Source: Chloroflexi bacterium bin20
GTDB taxonomy: Bacteria > Chloroflexota > Anaerolineae > Aggregatilineales > Phototrophicaceae
NCBI GenBank assembly: GCA_002238485.1
Contig: MPMG01000016.1
Span: forward strand, 1 to 53,308
Length of the DNA stretch: 53,308 bases
Direction: 5' to 3'
Shown: one piece after another, positions 34,206 through 43,243 of the stretch
Numbering within the stretch: position 1 is the stretch's first letter
Layout of the letters: every line of letters starts with the position of its first letter
Translations under genes and position numbers: made by a program
Notes under the pieces: model-generated
What the model was told of the DNA's origin: nothing
Databases searched by the model: none
Seen by the model: only the letters and a program-made list of their open reading frames with translations

Positions 34206-36110
34206 CTAGTCACTGGCAATCCAGTCGAAATGAATACTCCGATAGGCGGCTGCCAGACGTCGGTGGTGGTTCTCTGGATATTCGGCTTTTGCATGTGCGA
34301 GAGTAATCGTATTGATGCCCGACTGAATGGCATCGGCAGGAATCATGATTTCGTAATCCCCCCATATCGCATCAATTGCCACTGTATCCACAAACTCATC
34401 GTTGACTGATAGTGTGACCATTTGATTTGGCAGGTACGGTGCCGACACAAAACGCATGAATGTGTCCCTTGGTTCAAGCGTTATGCGAATGGATGCTGAT
34501 TGAGTTGCCCATCTGCCCCAAACGCCACCGATGTTTTCTGTAGAATACCACCCTTTACTAAAATACATTGCATCATGTGGATTACCCACCTCAATTTGTC
34601 TAGTTTCTAGTTTGGCTTCCAGTAAATGTAGTAAATCAGACTTAAGATTTTGCTCTGGGGTGAATACTTGCAAGCTAACAGTTGCGTGTTGTGGAAAAAT
34701 TCGAGCATCCCGTTCAAACAAATGATCATCTATTTTCACATAATTGAGTTCATAATTTAAAGCGTCGTATTTTTCAGGCGTAAAAGAATCCACATCCAGA
34801 ACTATTAAATATTTCGGTTGAGCAGTTGCGATAGATTGCGCTAATCTTTCGGCGGTAAAGAAATGCGTGTAGAGTTGTCGATACTCTTTTAGATGATATT
34901 GCAACGCACGAAATGAACCCTTTGATACTATATGCGCATCATCACTTTGTGGATAGTTTGTAAGGATATAGCTTGCCGCTTGCGCCGGTGGAGGTGGGAT
35001 CTGCGTCAAAACTACAACGAGCGGGAGCGCTTGCCAGAGAAACGTTATGACAAGCAAGATTAGGCCGCTGCCCAAGAGTCTGAAACGCCCGCGCCAGTGA
35101 GCATATCCCAATCCGACCCAGAGTATGAGCGGCACCAAAGCCGGCAAGAACAAACGAGGACGTTCCAGGGACACCAATAAGAAAATCTTGCAGACTTCTG
35201 CAATAAACCAGACGATGAAAAACAATGTATAACGACTATTGATGGGGGCTTTGATTAAACCTACTGTGAATAGTATCAAGATCAGTATGATGGCATAAGT
35301 GTCACCGCCAGCCAGTAGATATATCCAACCATCCACAAAAGCTTGCGCACGCAATGAGAGCGTATCGCTGTTAATCTCGGACTTAAATAACGAGTCTGAA
35401 GACAGAACATGCTTGCGATGTGTATCAATATGATTGACATAACCGTCCAGCCCGTTGAATGCAGAAGCGATTGGTATTAGCCACATGCTGATCGCCAGTA
35501 ATCCAGCTATTGCGCCGAGCGCAATTGATTGAAAATATACTCTGCTCAACTGGCGCATTTTCACAATCGCCCATACACCAGCAATGACGATGGGAATGGC
35601 ACTATGCGGACGGACGCCAAGTAGCAGTCCTGTTACAAAACAACCTGCAACAAGATCCAGCGCAGTCCGCTTTTCTTGTGCGCGCAAAAATAGAAAAACG
35701 GCGAGCACGGTAAAGCTGATGCCGGGAATGTCACTTAAAGCCACCTCGCTATTGACCCAGTATCCCGGCGAAAACAAGAGTAAGCCGGCCGAAATAAAGC
35801 CTGCTTTTTCGCCAGCGGCCAATGCTCCAATTTTTGCGACAAAGACGATCCCGATCGCGCCACTGATCGCGCTCATTAGCGTGAGCGCAAGCCGCGTGTC
35901 ACCAACAATCAATTGGATAAGCTTTGAAATGAACAAGTAGATGGGAAAACCGGGGGCATGGACCGTGACCAGGGCGGCGCCGGGGTTTTCTATTGCCAGG
36001 GCGAAGGTGTGCGAATCGAAGTCATCAAGTCCAATCGACATGAAGCTGACGTAGATCGTAAACGCAATCAGCGCGAGCAATATATACCGATGTTGGCAAA
36101 TACGCTGCAT
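34206..36110 (-). CDS. GT39-like membrane glycosyltransferase with C-terminal beta domain
   Basis: This 634-residue integral membrane protein has about ten hydrophobic helices over residues 5-400. An acidic first loop (GLDDFDSHTFALAIENPG) and HAPGFPIYLFISKL resemble lipid-linked-sugar transferases (ArnT/PMT, GT39-like). A soluble C-terminal ~240 residues (GWYSTENIGGVWGRWA ... VTLSVNDEFVDTV ... GINTITLAHA) resemble a jelly-roll domain often found at the end of such enzymes. Start: ATG at 36110, preferred over a TTG at 36122. The DNA is markedly AT-rich (one line near 34621 is about 33% GC), unlike its GC-rich neighbours. This suggests recent acquisition. Acceptor and sugar are unknown. Confidence 0.75.
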   Translation of the reverse strand: MQRICQHRYILLALIAFTIYVSFMSIGLDDFDSHTFALAIENPGAALVTVHAPGFPIYLFISKLIQLIVGDTRLALTLMSAISGAIGIVFVAKIGALAAGEKAGFISAGLLLFSPGYWVNSEVALSDIPGISFTVLAVFLFLRAQEKRTALDLVAGCFVTGLLLGVRPHSAIPIVIAGVWAIVKMRQLSRVYFQSIALGAIAGLLAISMWLIPIASAFNGLDGYVNHIDTHRKHVLSSDSLFKSEINSDTLSLRAQAFVDGWIYLLAGGDTYAIILILILFTVGLIKAPINSRYTLFFIVWFIAEVCKIFLLVSLERPRLFLPALVPLILWVGLGYAHWRGRFRLLGSGLILLVITFLWQALPLVVVLTQIPPPPAQAASYILTNYPQSDDAHIVSKGSFRALQYHLKEYRQLYTHFFTAERLAQSIATAQPKYLIVLDVDSFTPEKYDALNYELNYVKIDDHLFERDARIFPQHATVSLQVFTPEQNLKSDLLHLLEAKLETRQIEVGNPHDAMYFSKGWYSTENIGGVWGRWATQSASIRITLEPRDTFMRFVSAPYLPNQMVTLSVNDEFVDTVAIDAIWGDYEIMIPADAIQSGINTITLAHAKAEYPENHHRRLAAAYRSIHFDWIASD

Positions 36111-36141
36111 ACCGCTACCCAAGAATGATTACTTTGCAGGA

Positions 36142-36169
36142 ATTATAACCCGACCAGCGGCAAGTTGAA
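36142..36169 (-). promoter_or_regulatory. Candidate promoter of the GT39-like gene
   Basis: On the minus strand TTCAAC (plus 36164-36169), a 16-bp spacer and a perfect TATAAT (plus 36142-36147) lie about 32 bp before the ATG at 36110. Confidence 0.45.
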
Positions 36170-36175
36170 TACCGC

Positions 36176-36189
36176 CCCGAAAACTCGGG
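36176..36189 (-). terminator. Small hairpin after the LacD-like gene
   Basis: On the minus strand CCCGA and TCGGG form a 5-bp stem with a 4-nt loop, about 35 bp after the aldolase stop. No U-run follows. It is a weak terminator candidate at the boundary between module E and the AT-rich gene. Confidence 0.3.
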
Positions 36190-36223
36190 AGGAGGCATAG
36201 CCCGTGCGGATTCTGCCGATCAG

Positions 36224-37192
36224 TCAGCTATACGACTCGTACCAAGTCGCATCAAATGTCGGCGGGGCATAAAAGTCGCTCCAGGGACGAGCATCCCGCG
36301 CAGCGATCTCCAGCAGCGCATCCAGTCGCCTCGCCGCCACGCCAGCCATAAAGTCCGCCCGCGCAGCGCTGGACATAGGAGCAGCTTCTTTCCAAATGGC
36401 GCGCCCCGCCAAGAATCCGCTCGCCCCGGCCGCGCAGGCCACCCGCAGTTGCCGCTCGAATTGCGCAAAGTCGACCCCGGCGCTAAGCAGCACCCAGGGC
36501 ACAGCCGATGCCGCGCTGACCTGCTCGCAGGCCGCATGCCAGGCAGCCTCGTCTTGGTTCTGCGCGATGTCCTGCGGAGCTTCCAGCTTGAGCACATCAG
36601 CGCCAGTGCGCGATAGTCGGCGCGCTGTCTCGATGACGACAGCTGGTCGCGTCTCGGCAAATTCGGCGCTGTCTTTGGATACCGCCGCATCCAAGCTGTA
36701 TGACATCGGCTCCAGGAATACAGGCAGGTCGCAGGCATGGCACTGGGCAACCACCTTGCCTATCAGCGCTTCCAACTCGTTTGCCAGCGCGCCGCTTTCC
36801 GGGTGGTAATAGACCATGAATTTGACTGCATCCGCGCCAGCATGGCGGATTTTCTGTGCAGTCCAGCTGGGGATAAGCTCGGTTTTGCGATAGCTGGAAT
36901 CGCCGCTGTAGCCGCTCTTTTCCAAAGCCAGCAGCAAGCCTGCGCGCGGGCTCATGCGCAGCGCAGCGCCCATGCCATAAATCGGGTCGGTCAGCACAGC
37001 GCTGGCAGACTGCGACAATGCCTCAATGATCTCGGTTTTGACCTGGCAAAGCTGCGCATAACTAGCGTCGGCGCCCATCATTTTGCGATAGCTGCCGCGC
37101 TGGTCGAAAGCCACGATGCCAAACGTATCGGCAGCGGACAAGCTGGCATTTTTCAAGCCGCGATAACGTCCCGGGCTCAGGCTGGCGAGCAT
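36224..37192 (-). CDS. Tagatose-1,6-bisphosphate aldolase-like (LacD family)
   Basis: This 322-residue class I aldolase of the LacD/YihT family has family text FGIVAFDQRGSYRKMM (24-39), LTDPIYGM (67-74) and DAVKFMVYYHP (121-131, with K124). The likely Schiff-base lysine is K202 in GADVLKLEAPQD. It would cleave a ketose bisphosphate or a related sulfo- or deoxy-ketose phosphate into triose phosphates. ATG at 37192 has AGGAAAGG upstream. It lies 145 bp downstream of GH116 and is probably the last gene of module E. No companion tagatose-phosphate kinase is adjacent, so the exact substrate is uncertain. Confidence 0.85.
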   Translation of the reverse strand: MLASLSPGRYRGLKNASLSAADTFGIVAFDQRGSYRKMMGADASYAQLCQVKTEIIEALSQSASAVLTDPIYGMGAALRMSPRAGLLLALEKSGYSGDSSYRKTELIPSWTAQKIRHAGADAVKFMVYYHPESGALANELEALIGKVVAQCHACDLPVFLEPMSYSLDAAVSKDSAEFAETRPAVVIETARRLSRTGADVLKLEAPQDIAQNQDEAAWHAACEQVSAASAVPWVLLSAGVDFAQFERQLRVACAAGASGFLAGRAIWKEAAPMSSAARADFMAGVAARRLDALLEIAARDARPWSDFYAPPTFDATWYESYS

Positions 37193-37233
37193 GGCGGTCC
37201 TTTCCTGATAGCTGGCAAATCGTCGTGCGTCAT

Positions 37234-37277
37234 TTAACCACAGAGCCAGCAGGGTACAAAGGCTTTATGCCACAGAG
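37234..37277. repeat. Dispersed CCACAGAG-type intergenic repeat
   Basis: TTAACCACAGAG at the start and GCCACAGAGG at the end flank a GTACAAAGG core, in the gap between the aldolase and GH116 genes. It is related to the string at 17511-17537 (AACCACAAAGACAC). Such strings recur only between genes in this window. Confidence 0.35.
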
Positions 37278-37337
37278 GAGCAGGGGTTTCAATTTCTCGT
37301 ACAGGTCGAGGAGAGCCGACCGTGATGGAACAGAGGC

Positions 37338-39863
37338 CTATCCCGCGCGCACCTCACACTGCAGCGCATCACCTTTGTACAGCCGCCGAGTCGAGTCGAA
37401 TTGCAGCTGCCCCAGCCCGCTCAGCGTCAGCGAATCCAGCGCGAGCTCGCCACCCAGCACAGTCAAATCGACCTGGCAAGCGCCATCGCCAGGCTGCAAA
37501 TCGCATGTGCCCCAGGCATAGCCAGTCGACCAAAAGTGACGCTGTTCTGCGTCTGGCGCGGCAAAACGCAGCGACTTGTCCACTGCCGAAAAGTGGAAAC
37601 CGCTCAAAGCCAGCACCGCCGCCCAGCTTGCCATTGCGCGCGCGTAATGATGTCCGCATTCGGCTTCGTCGAACGGGTTGCGCCGCTGACCATCATAGCG
37701 ATCGCGAATGGCAGAGATGCAGCGCAGGCCATCGTCCAGTTCGCCTTCATAGAGCATGCCCACGGCCGCGGTGTATTCGAAGCCGGTCATCACCTCGTTG
37801 CAATAGGGGAAAGGACGCGCAGGCCGATTGCCACGCGGATATGTCGCCATCAGCAGCGCCGATTCGTCATTCAGCACATAACTGCGCATGTGATTGAAAT
37901 GCCCGTACATGGTCTCTTTGAAGTTGTAGCGCATGATGCTGTTGAGCGTCTGCTTGACCTTGTCGGCAGCCACCAAGTAGCCCAGTCCGCAGACATGCGC
38001 CAGGAATTGCCCAACCAGTTGATCGACCAGGCAGCCCGCGCCCAGCTGCAGAACGGGTTCGCTGGGGTCGGCCGCGCCCATGCTTTCGTGGATGAGCATT
38101 GGCAGAATGCTGTCGCGCCCGCCGCCCGGGCGGATCTCGTGCTCATAATAATCGCCATTGAAGAGGTTGGCATCGATCCAGGCGCTGCCGTTTTCAAAGA
38201 GCGCGCGGCATTCATCGGCGAAATCCTTGTCGTCCAGCGCTCGTGCCATTTCTTCCATCGCCCGCAGCGCGCCCAGATACCAGATGCCCATCTGCGGGTT
38301 CGGCCCATAATATTCCACATCCATGGTATTGTGCTGGCAGCCTTCCATGACACCATCTTTGTCTTCATCCCAGCCACCGGGCAGCCAGCAGAACTCTAGC
38401 GCCCGCCGCGCATGTGGATACAGCTCGCGCAATTTGTCGGCATCGCCAGACAGCTGCCAATCGCGATACAGCTTCATCAGGCAGCCCATCTGTCCGTCCG
38501 CGGCCGCCAGCGACCAGCTGCGCGCGTGCTGCAAAGGCAAGTCGACGCGGAAGCTCATGCCGCCATCGGCGCGCGTGGCATAGACAAACTCGACTTCGCG
38601 CATGCCCAGCGCCAACCCGCCAAACAAGAAGGCAGTCGCCTGTTCGTAATTCCAGACATGCGTGCAACTGCCAAAGCAGCAGCCCATATCGTCATCGCAG
38701 CCTTCCCAACCGAATACATAACCGTCCGGCGTACGAAAGACCGTTTGGCTGCGCAACGTACTGACATTAAAAAGCGCCGCTTCCTTGACCTGGTGCGGCA
38801 AATCGGCGCTGCAAAATGCCTCGACAAAAGCGCGCGTCTCGCTTTCCAGCCAGTCCAGCTTGCTGTGGGTATAAGCGGCGGCTGCCCAGGCATCGGCGAA
38901 GCGCTCTGCATAATAATTGCCAATGCGCGCGCCTGCTTGTACCGTGCTCTGCGGATGATTCGCGCCCGACTCATGCCAGGTTGTGCGATTTGGAAATCGC
39001 CAGCAAAGCAAGAAAGTAACTGCGATCGAACCGCCAGCCGGCACCGTCAGCGATACAGAAAGCGAGCCGGTCGGGTCGTCCTTGCCACCACGCTCACGGT
39101 CTTCCAACGCGCCATCTTCGCTGAAGTCGTCCCAAAAGTCCAGCAGGCTGTCGCCCCAGCTCAGGTTCGCCCAAGCCTGGCGATGGCTGATGCGGCTGTT
39201 GGAATCCAGCGGCGTCGCCAAAGCCAACGTACCCCACTGCGGAGCGTCTGGGTCAAGTCCCGCCGATTCCATGACGATGCCCGCCAGCCCGTCTGCTTCT
39301 CGATAGCTGTTGACATTGTTGCTGGGCGCGCCGCTGCTGCCATCTGTGCCGATGAAATTGCGCAGGCTGCCACAAACCGCCGCTTCAATATCCGCGTCCG
39401 TATCGTTGCTCAACACATAGCGCAGCACGGCCACCGGGATGCCGCTGTTTTCGCTGTCGGTCGGGATGAGCGGATTGAACGCTTGCAACTCGGCGCGCAG
39501 GGGGACATCCGCGTCGCTAAGATGCACCGCGCCGAAAGGATAGGCGGCTTCGAAACGGCACTCACGAAAACGCGGCAAGCCGTGATTGGGCACTGTCGCC
39601 CCGCGAGCGCCTTCATAATCGGCCGGCGGGATGACGCCTTCCAGCGCATGAGCCGTCGTGTTTCCGTCGGCAGTCCGCGTATACAGCGCGAAGAATGTCT
39701 GGTCCAGATCGAAGCCCTTGGCCGGGCGGTTGACAATCTCCCAGCTGTGCAGGTTGCCGCGCCCGCCCAAGGAGACGACGCCAGTGCCGATGCCGCCCAG
39801 TGGCAAGCCGATGCGCCGCAGGTGGTCTTGATCATAGCTTGTCAGAACGGGCAGATTTGTCAT
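37338..39863 (-). CDS. Glycoside hydrolase family 116 (GBA2-type beta-glucosidase)
   Basis: This 841-residue protein has an N-terminal beta-domain beginning IGLPLGGIGTGVVSLGGRGN (18-37) and a C-terminal (alpha/alpha)6 catalytic domain. Signatures include GSCTHVWNYEQATAF (398-412) and EGCQHNTMDVEYYGPNP (507-523). D515 in HNTMD is the likely acid/base, by comparison with GH116 enzymes. The nucleophile may be a glutamate near 423-425 (REVEF). There is no signal peptide, so hydrolysis is cytoplasmic after import. It begins 43 bp downstream of the module E MalG-like gene and is probably in that operon. Substrates in the family are beta-glucosides, beta-xylosides or glucosylceramide-like compounds; which applies is unknown. 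Confidence 0.92.
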   Translation of the reverse strand: MTNLPVLTSYDQDHLRRIGLPLGGIGTGVVSLGGRGNLHSWEIVNRPAKGFDLDQTFFALYTRTADGNTTAHALEGVIPPADYEGARGATVPNHGLPRFRECRFEAAYPFGAVHLSDADVPLRAELQAFNPLIPTDSENSGIPVAVLRYVLSNDTDADIEAAVCGSLRNFIGTDGSSGAPSNNVNSYREADGLAGIVMESAGLDPDAPQWGTLALATPLDSNSRISHRQAWANLSWGDSLLDFWDDFSEDGALEDRERGGKDDPTGSLSVSLTVPAGGSIAVTFLLCWRFPNRTTWHESGANHPQSTVQAGARIGNYYAERFADAWAAAAYTHSKLDWLESETRAFVEAFCSADLPHQVKEAALFNVSTLRSQTVFRTPDGYVFGWEGCDDDMGCCFGSCTHVWNYEQATAFLFGGLALGMREVEFVYATRADGGMSFRVDLPLQHARSWSLAAADGQMGCLMKLYRDWQLSGDADKLRELYPHARRALEFCWLPGGWDEDKDGVMEGCQHNTMDVEYYGPNPQMGIWYLGALRAMEEMARALDDKDFADECRALFENGSAWIDANLFNGDYYEHEIRPGGGRDSILPMLIHESMGAADPSEPVLQLGAGCLVDQLVGQFLAHVCGLGYLVAADKVKQTLNSIMRYNFKETMYGHFNHMRSYVLNDESALLMATYPRGNRPARPFPYCNEVMTGFEYTAAVGMLYEGELDDGLRCISAIRDRYDGQRRNPFDEAECGHHYARAMASWAAVLALSGFHFSAVDKSLRFAAPDAEQRHFWSTGYAWGTCDLQPGDGACQVDLTVLGGELALDSLTLSGLGQLQFDSTRRLYKGDALQCEVRAG

Positions 39864-39905
39864 GGTGATATGCCTTTGTGAAATATGCTAATGATGAAGA
39901 GACCG

Positions 39906-40751
39906 CTAGCCCTTGATGCCAGCGCGAGTCAACGCCTCGATAATCCAGCGCTGCGCCACGAGGAAGACGGCCAGCACCGGTAAAATCGCCATCGTCACCG
40001 CGGCCATGACCACCGAAGGATTGCCCGCGCCCATGTAGCCTGTCAAAAGGGCGATGCCCTGCGGCAATGTGAAGTTGTCCCAGGAATTGAGGAAGATCAG
40101 CGGCAAGAAATAGCTGTTCCAGATGGCGTTGAAGGTGATGATGCCCAGGGTCGCCAGAGCCGGACCGGCCAGTGGCAGAGCGATCTGCAAGAAAGAGCGG
40201 ATGTGCCCGGCGCCATCGACCCGCGCCGCATCAAAGAGTTCCTGGGGCATCTGCTTGAAAAACTGCCGCATCAAAAAGACGCCAAAGGCGCTGATGAGAC
40301 CGGGCAGGATGATGGCGAGATGATTGTCGATCAAGCCCAGCGAGCGCATCAACAGAAAGATCGGGATGATGGTCACTTGCCCGGGCACCATCAAAGAAGC
40401 CAGCAGCAAGAGAAATAGAAACTCGCGACCCGGAAAGCGCAGGCGGGCAAAAGCGTAACCCGCCAGCGAGCAGGTCACCAGTTGCCCCAAGGTCACCGCC
40501 AGCGTGATTTTCATGCTGTTGATGAAGAGTTGCACGAAAGGCACGCTGGAATCGAAAGGCGCGAGATAATTCTCCCAGCGGAATTCTGTCGGCAACCATT
40601 GTGGCGGCAGCTGATAACTTTCGGAGGTGGGACGCAGCGAAGTCGAGAACATCCAGAGCAAGGGCATAGCAACCAGGATCGCCGCGATGGTCAAAAGGGA
40701 ATACGAGACAACATCGCTTATGGTGATCCCGCGCTTGCTTTTACGTCCCAT
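39906..40751 (-). CDS. Carbohydrate ABC transporter permease, MalG type (module E)
   Basis: This 281-residue CUT1 permease has the EAA loop LFDAARVDGAGHIRSFLQIA and ends AQRWIIEALTRAGIKG, a typical MalG-like C-terminus. About six membrane helices are visible. ATG at 40751 lies 76 bp after the MalF-like gene; only a distant GAGG precedes it. The gene directly upstream of GH116, it links sugar import to intracellular glucoside hydrolysis. Confidence 0.92.
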   Translation of the reverse strand: MGRKSKRGITISDVVSYSLLTIAAILVAMPLLWMFSTSLRPTSESYQLPPQWLPTEFRWENYLAPFDSSVPFVQLFINSMKITLAVTLGQLVTCSLAGYAFARLRFPGREFLFLLLLASLMVPGQVTIIPIFLLMRSLGLIDNHLAIILPGLISAFGVFLMRQFFKQMPQELFDAARVDGAGHIRSFLQIALPLAGPALATLGIITFNAIWNSYFLPLIFLNSWDNFTLPQGIALLTGYMGAGNPSVVMAAVTMAILPVLAVFLVAQRWIIEALTRAGIKG

Positions 40752-40826
40752 GATTTTCTGTCGCCTCAGACTTTGCGCCTGTCTATTTTGCCTCGGCAGC
40801 GCTTTTTCATTTCAGAACTTGCCACC

Positions 40827-41750
40827 CTACTCGTAATGCACCCAGCGGCGGCTGATGACGAACTGCAAAGCCGTCAGCACCAGGATGATAGCGAAGAGAG
40901 TCATGGATACAGCAGCCGCGTATCCCATGTTGAAGTTGCGGAATGCCAGTTCCCAAATGTACAAAACGACGCTGCGAGTGGCATCGCCCGGGCCACCTGC
41001 GGTCAGCACGATAATGGTATCAAAGACCTGTAGCGCGCCGATCATGAAGATGACCAGGATGAAGAAGATGGTCGGACTCAACAAAGGGATGGTGATTCGG
41101 AAAAATAACTGCCGCTCATTCGCGCCGTCAAGCTGCGCCGCTTCATAGTACTCGTGCGGGATGCTTTGCAACCCAGCCAGGAAGACCAGCATGGCAAAGC
41201 CGGTATTCTTCCATACATCCATGATGATGATGGCCGCCATCGCCCAGTGAACATTGCTCAGCCAGGGTATCGCTTCGATGCCCAAAAAACTCAGATAATA
41301 ATTTATCACGCCGGTATCTTGCTGATACAAGAAGCGCCAGATCACGGCGATATAGGTATGCGCCACCAGCACAGGAAAGAAGAAGACCGAGCGATACAGA
41401 TTGCGCATGAGCGTGGGCAGACGCCGATTGAGCATGACCGCCAGCAGCAATCCCACCCCGGCATTAAAAAAGACCGCGAACAGGGTGAAGATAATCGTAT
41501 TCATGTAGACGATGCGCAGACGCGAATCACCCAGCATGTGGGCGTAGTTGTCCAAACCGATATAGGTGGACTCGCGCAGAATGCTGAACTCCAGAAAACT
41601 GATGCGGATGGATTCAATCAGGGGATAGAGGATGAAAATGACGAAGCCGACATAGGTGGGCAGGATAAATAGATAGCCAACGATGGCTTCGCGGCGCTTT
41701 GGCGTGATTTCGGGCAACATGCCGCGCTTGTGCATCGTGGTTCTGCGCAT
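40827..41750 (-). CDS. Carbohydrate ABC transporter permease, MalF type (module E)
   Basis: This 307-residue permease has the EAA loop YEAAQLDGANERQLFFRITI and the segment VLTAGGPGDATRSVVLYIWE. Start: ATG at 41750 (MRRTTMHKRG) with AAAGAG 7 nt before it. The in-frame ATG at MHKRGMLPEITP is an alternative; a far upstream ATG is not plausible. A 7-bp hairpin (41838-41862) separates it from the binding-protein gene. Confidence 0.9.
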   Translation of the reverse strand: MRRTTMHKRGMLPEITPKRREAIVGYLFILPTYVGFVIFILYPLIESIRISFLEFSILRESTYIGLDNYAHMLGDSRLRIVYMNTIIFTLFAVFFNAGVGLLLAVMLNRRLPTLMRNLYRSVFFFPVLVAHTYIAVIWRFLYQQDTGVINYYLSFLGIEAIPWLSNVHWAMAAIIIMDVWKNTGFAMLVFLAGLQSIPHEYYEAAQLDGANERQLFFRITIPLLSPTIFFILVIFMIGALQVFDTIIVLTAGGPGDATRSVVLYIWELAFRNFNMGYAAAVSMTLFAIILVLTALQFVISRRWVHYE

Positions 41751-41837
41751 CTTGATCTCTTTTAGTGCAGCACAACTTGCAAGGTCATTTGTAACACAAG
41801 CCGCCAGTCGCCTTTGCAGCAATTCGTTTTGACAAGA

Positions 41838-41862
41838 CGGGGCGACCATACCAGCCGCCCCG
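41838..41862 (-). terminator. Hairpin between module E binding-protein and permease genes
   Basis: CGGGGCG and CGCCCCG form a perfect 7-bp stem with an 11-nt loop, 15 bp after the binding-protein stop. The minus-strand sequence that follows is TCTTGTCAAAACG, with no clear U-run. Its position matches the hairpins in modules A, C and D. Confidence 0.5.
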
Positions 41863-41877
41863 ACCTTCCTATTAGTC

Positions 41878-43203
41878 CTAACCAGCCATTCGCTCGGCAA
41901 GTTTGTCCATGGCGGCGCTCAATTCGATGTGCGCCATTTCGAGACCTTGTTCGGGCGTGAGCGAGTTCGCCATGATCTGATCCATGTGGCGCATGAAGAT
42001 GCTCTCAAGCTCGGCGAAGTTTGCTGGCGAGGGCACCGGCTTGATGTCTTCCAGGCTGCCGAAAAAGCGATGCGCGTTGGCGGGGAAGCTGTTGAAGACT
42101 TCGTTTTCTGTGGCGCTGCGGCGGGCGGGAAGGGAAGTGCCAATAGCGACCGCTTCCTCGTCCGTTTCGAAAGCAGCCAGGTCTTTGATCAATTCAATCG
42201 CCAGCGGAACATTGTTCGCCGACTTCGACACTGCCCAGCCGCCGGAACCGAAGACAGTCGTGCCAGCGCGCTTGCGGGGCCAGGGCGTGATATCGACATC
42301 GCGGTAATCGGTGGAGACATAGTTGGCGAAAGGCCAACGTCCAGCGCCAGTCATGGCCACTGTGCCAGCCGGGAAGAGTTCATAAGGATTGACGCCTTCG
42401 ACCGACGGAGCGACGCCATGTTCATGCACCAGGGAATGGACGAACTTGACCGATTCCAGCATCTTGGGATCATCCAGGTTGGATTGCGTCCAGTCTTCGG
42501 TCAATGTGGCGGTGCCGTTGGTGTGCCACCAGGGTGTCAAGCCAAAGTTGAAATAGGGGAGGGCGAAGCCGAATTGCTTGTCGCCGCCCTCGCCGTGGGT
42601 CAAGGTCAGCGCCGTTTCGAGGAAGTCTTCCCAGGTCCATTCTGTTGACGGCGGATCCAAGCCCGCTTCTTCAAACTTGACCGGGTTGTAGTGGATGATC
42701 ATATTGTTCCACTCGCGGGTGAAGTAGTAAGTCTGGCCATCCGGCCCCTTGAGGGCGTCGTGCAGCACAGGCTCGACTTCATCGACAATCGCCTGCAAGT
42801 CGGAGTCGCCGGCAATGACATCGTCCATCGGCAGCACAAGGTCTTCAAAGATCGTCTCGCGCGTGCCTTCGATGGCGATGGCGATGATATCGACAGGCAA
42901 GCCGCTGGCAACGCGCAGCTTGAGGTTGGTGATGTAATGTCCCCAGCCTTCGGGCCACGGGATATAGAGGTCTTCGACGACGACATTGGGATAACGTTCG
43001 TTGAAGCGGCCGATGGCGTTGGAGTACATCTCTTGCTGCTGCGCACCGCCAAAGTTGTAAATGACCAGGTTACCCGCGGTGTCGCTGGGGGGGGCTTGCG
43101 CCAAAACAGACGAAAGCGGCAAGCCATAAGCGCTGGCCAACGCGGCGGCGCTGCCCAGCCCGGTGTACTTCAGAAACTCTCGACGCGAAAATCTGCCAGA
43201 CAT
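41878..43203 (-). CDS. Tat-exported sugar-binding protein of ABC importer (module E)
   Basis: This 441-residue MalE-like binding protein has a twin-arginine signal. The start MSGRFSRREFLKYTGLGSAA contains SRREFLK, an exact Tat consensus, followed by a hydrophobic stretch and SVLAQAPP. Family text includes NAIGRFNERYPNVVVEDLY, GLDPPSTEWTWEDFLETALT and AIELIKDLAAF. Export in folded form by Tat is inferred. Start: ATG at 43203, set by GGAG 9 nt upstream and the Tat motif; a longer in-frame reading through the promoter is rejected. The promoter overlaps a TTTACTAAA element. Binding proteins of the other four modules use Sec signals. Confidence 0.92.
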   Translation of the reverse strand: MSGRFSRREFLKYTGLGSAAALASAYGLPLSSVLAQAPPSDTAGNLVIYNFGGAQQQEMYSNAIGRFNERYPNVVVEDLYIPWPEGWGHYITNLKLRVASGLPVDIIAIAIEGTRETIFEDLVLPMDDVIAGDSDLQAIVDEVEPVLHDALKGPDGQTYYFTREWNNMIIHYNPVKFEEAGLDPPSTEWTWEDFLETALTLTHGEGGDKQFGFALPYFNFGLTPWWHTNGTATLTEDWTQSNLDDPKMLESVKFVHSLVHEHGVAPSVEGVNPYELFPAGTVAMTGAGRWPFANYVSTDYRDVDITPWPRKRAGTTVFGSGGWAVSKSANNVPLAIELIKDLAAFETDEEAVAIGTSLPARRSATENEVFNSFPANAHRFFGSLEDIKPVPSPANFAELESIFMRHMDQIMANSLTPEQGLEMAHIELSAAMDKLAERMAG

Positions 43204-43243
43204 GGTTCTTACTCCTTCTAATCCAAAGTTTTGCAGCACACAA

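Noticed and set aside
38412..39881. 489-codon plus-strand open frame opposite GH116
   Set aside because: GH116 is certain on the minus strand. The plus frame is open only because of codon composition.
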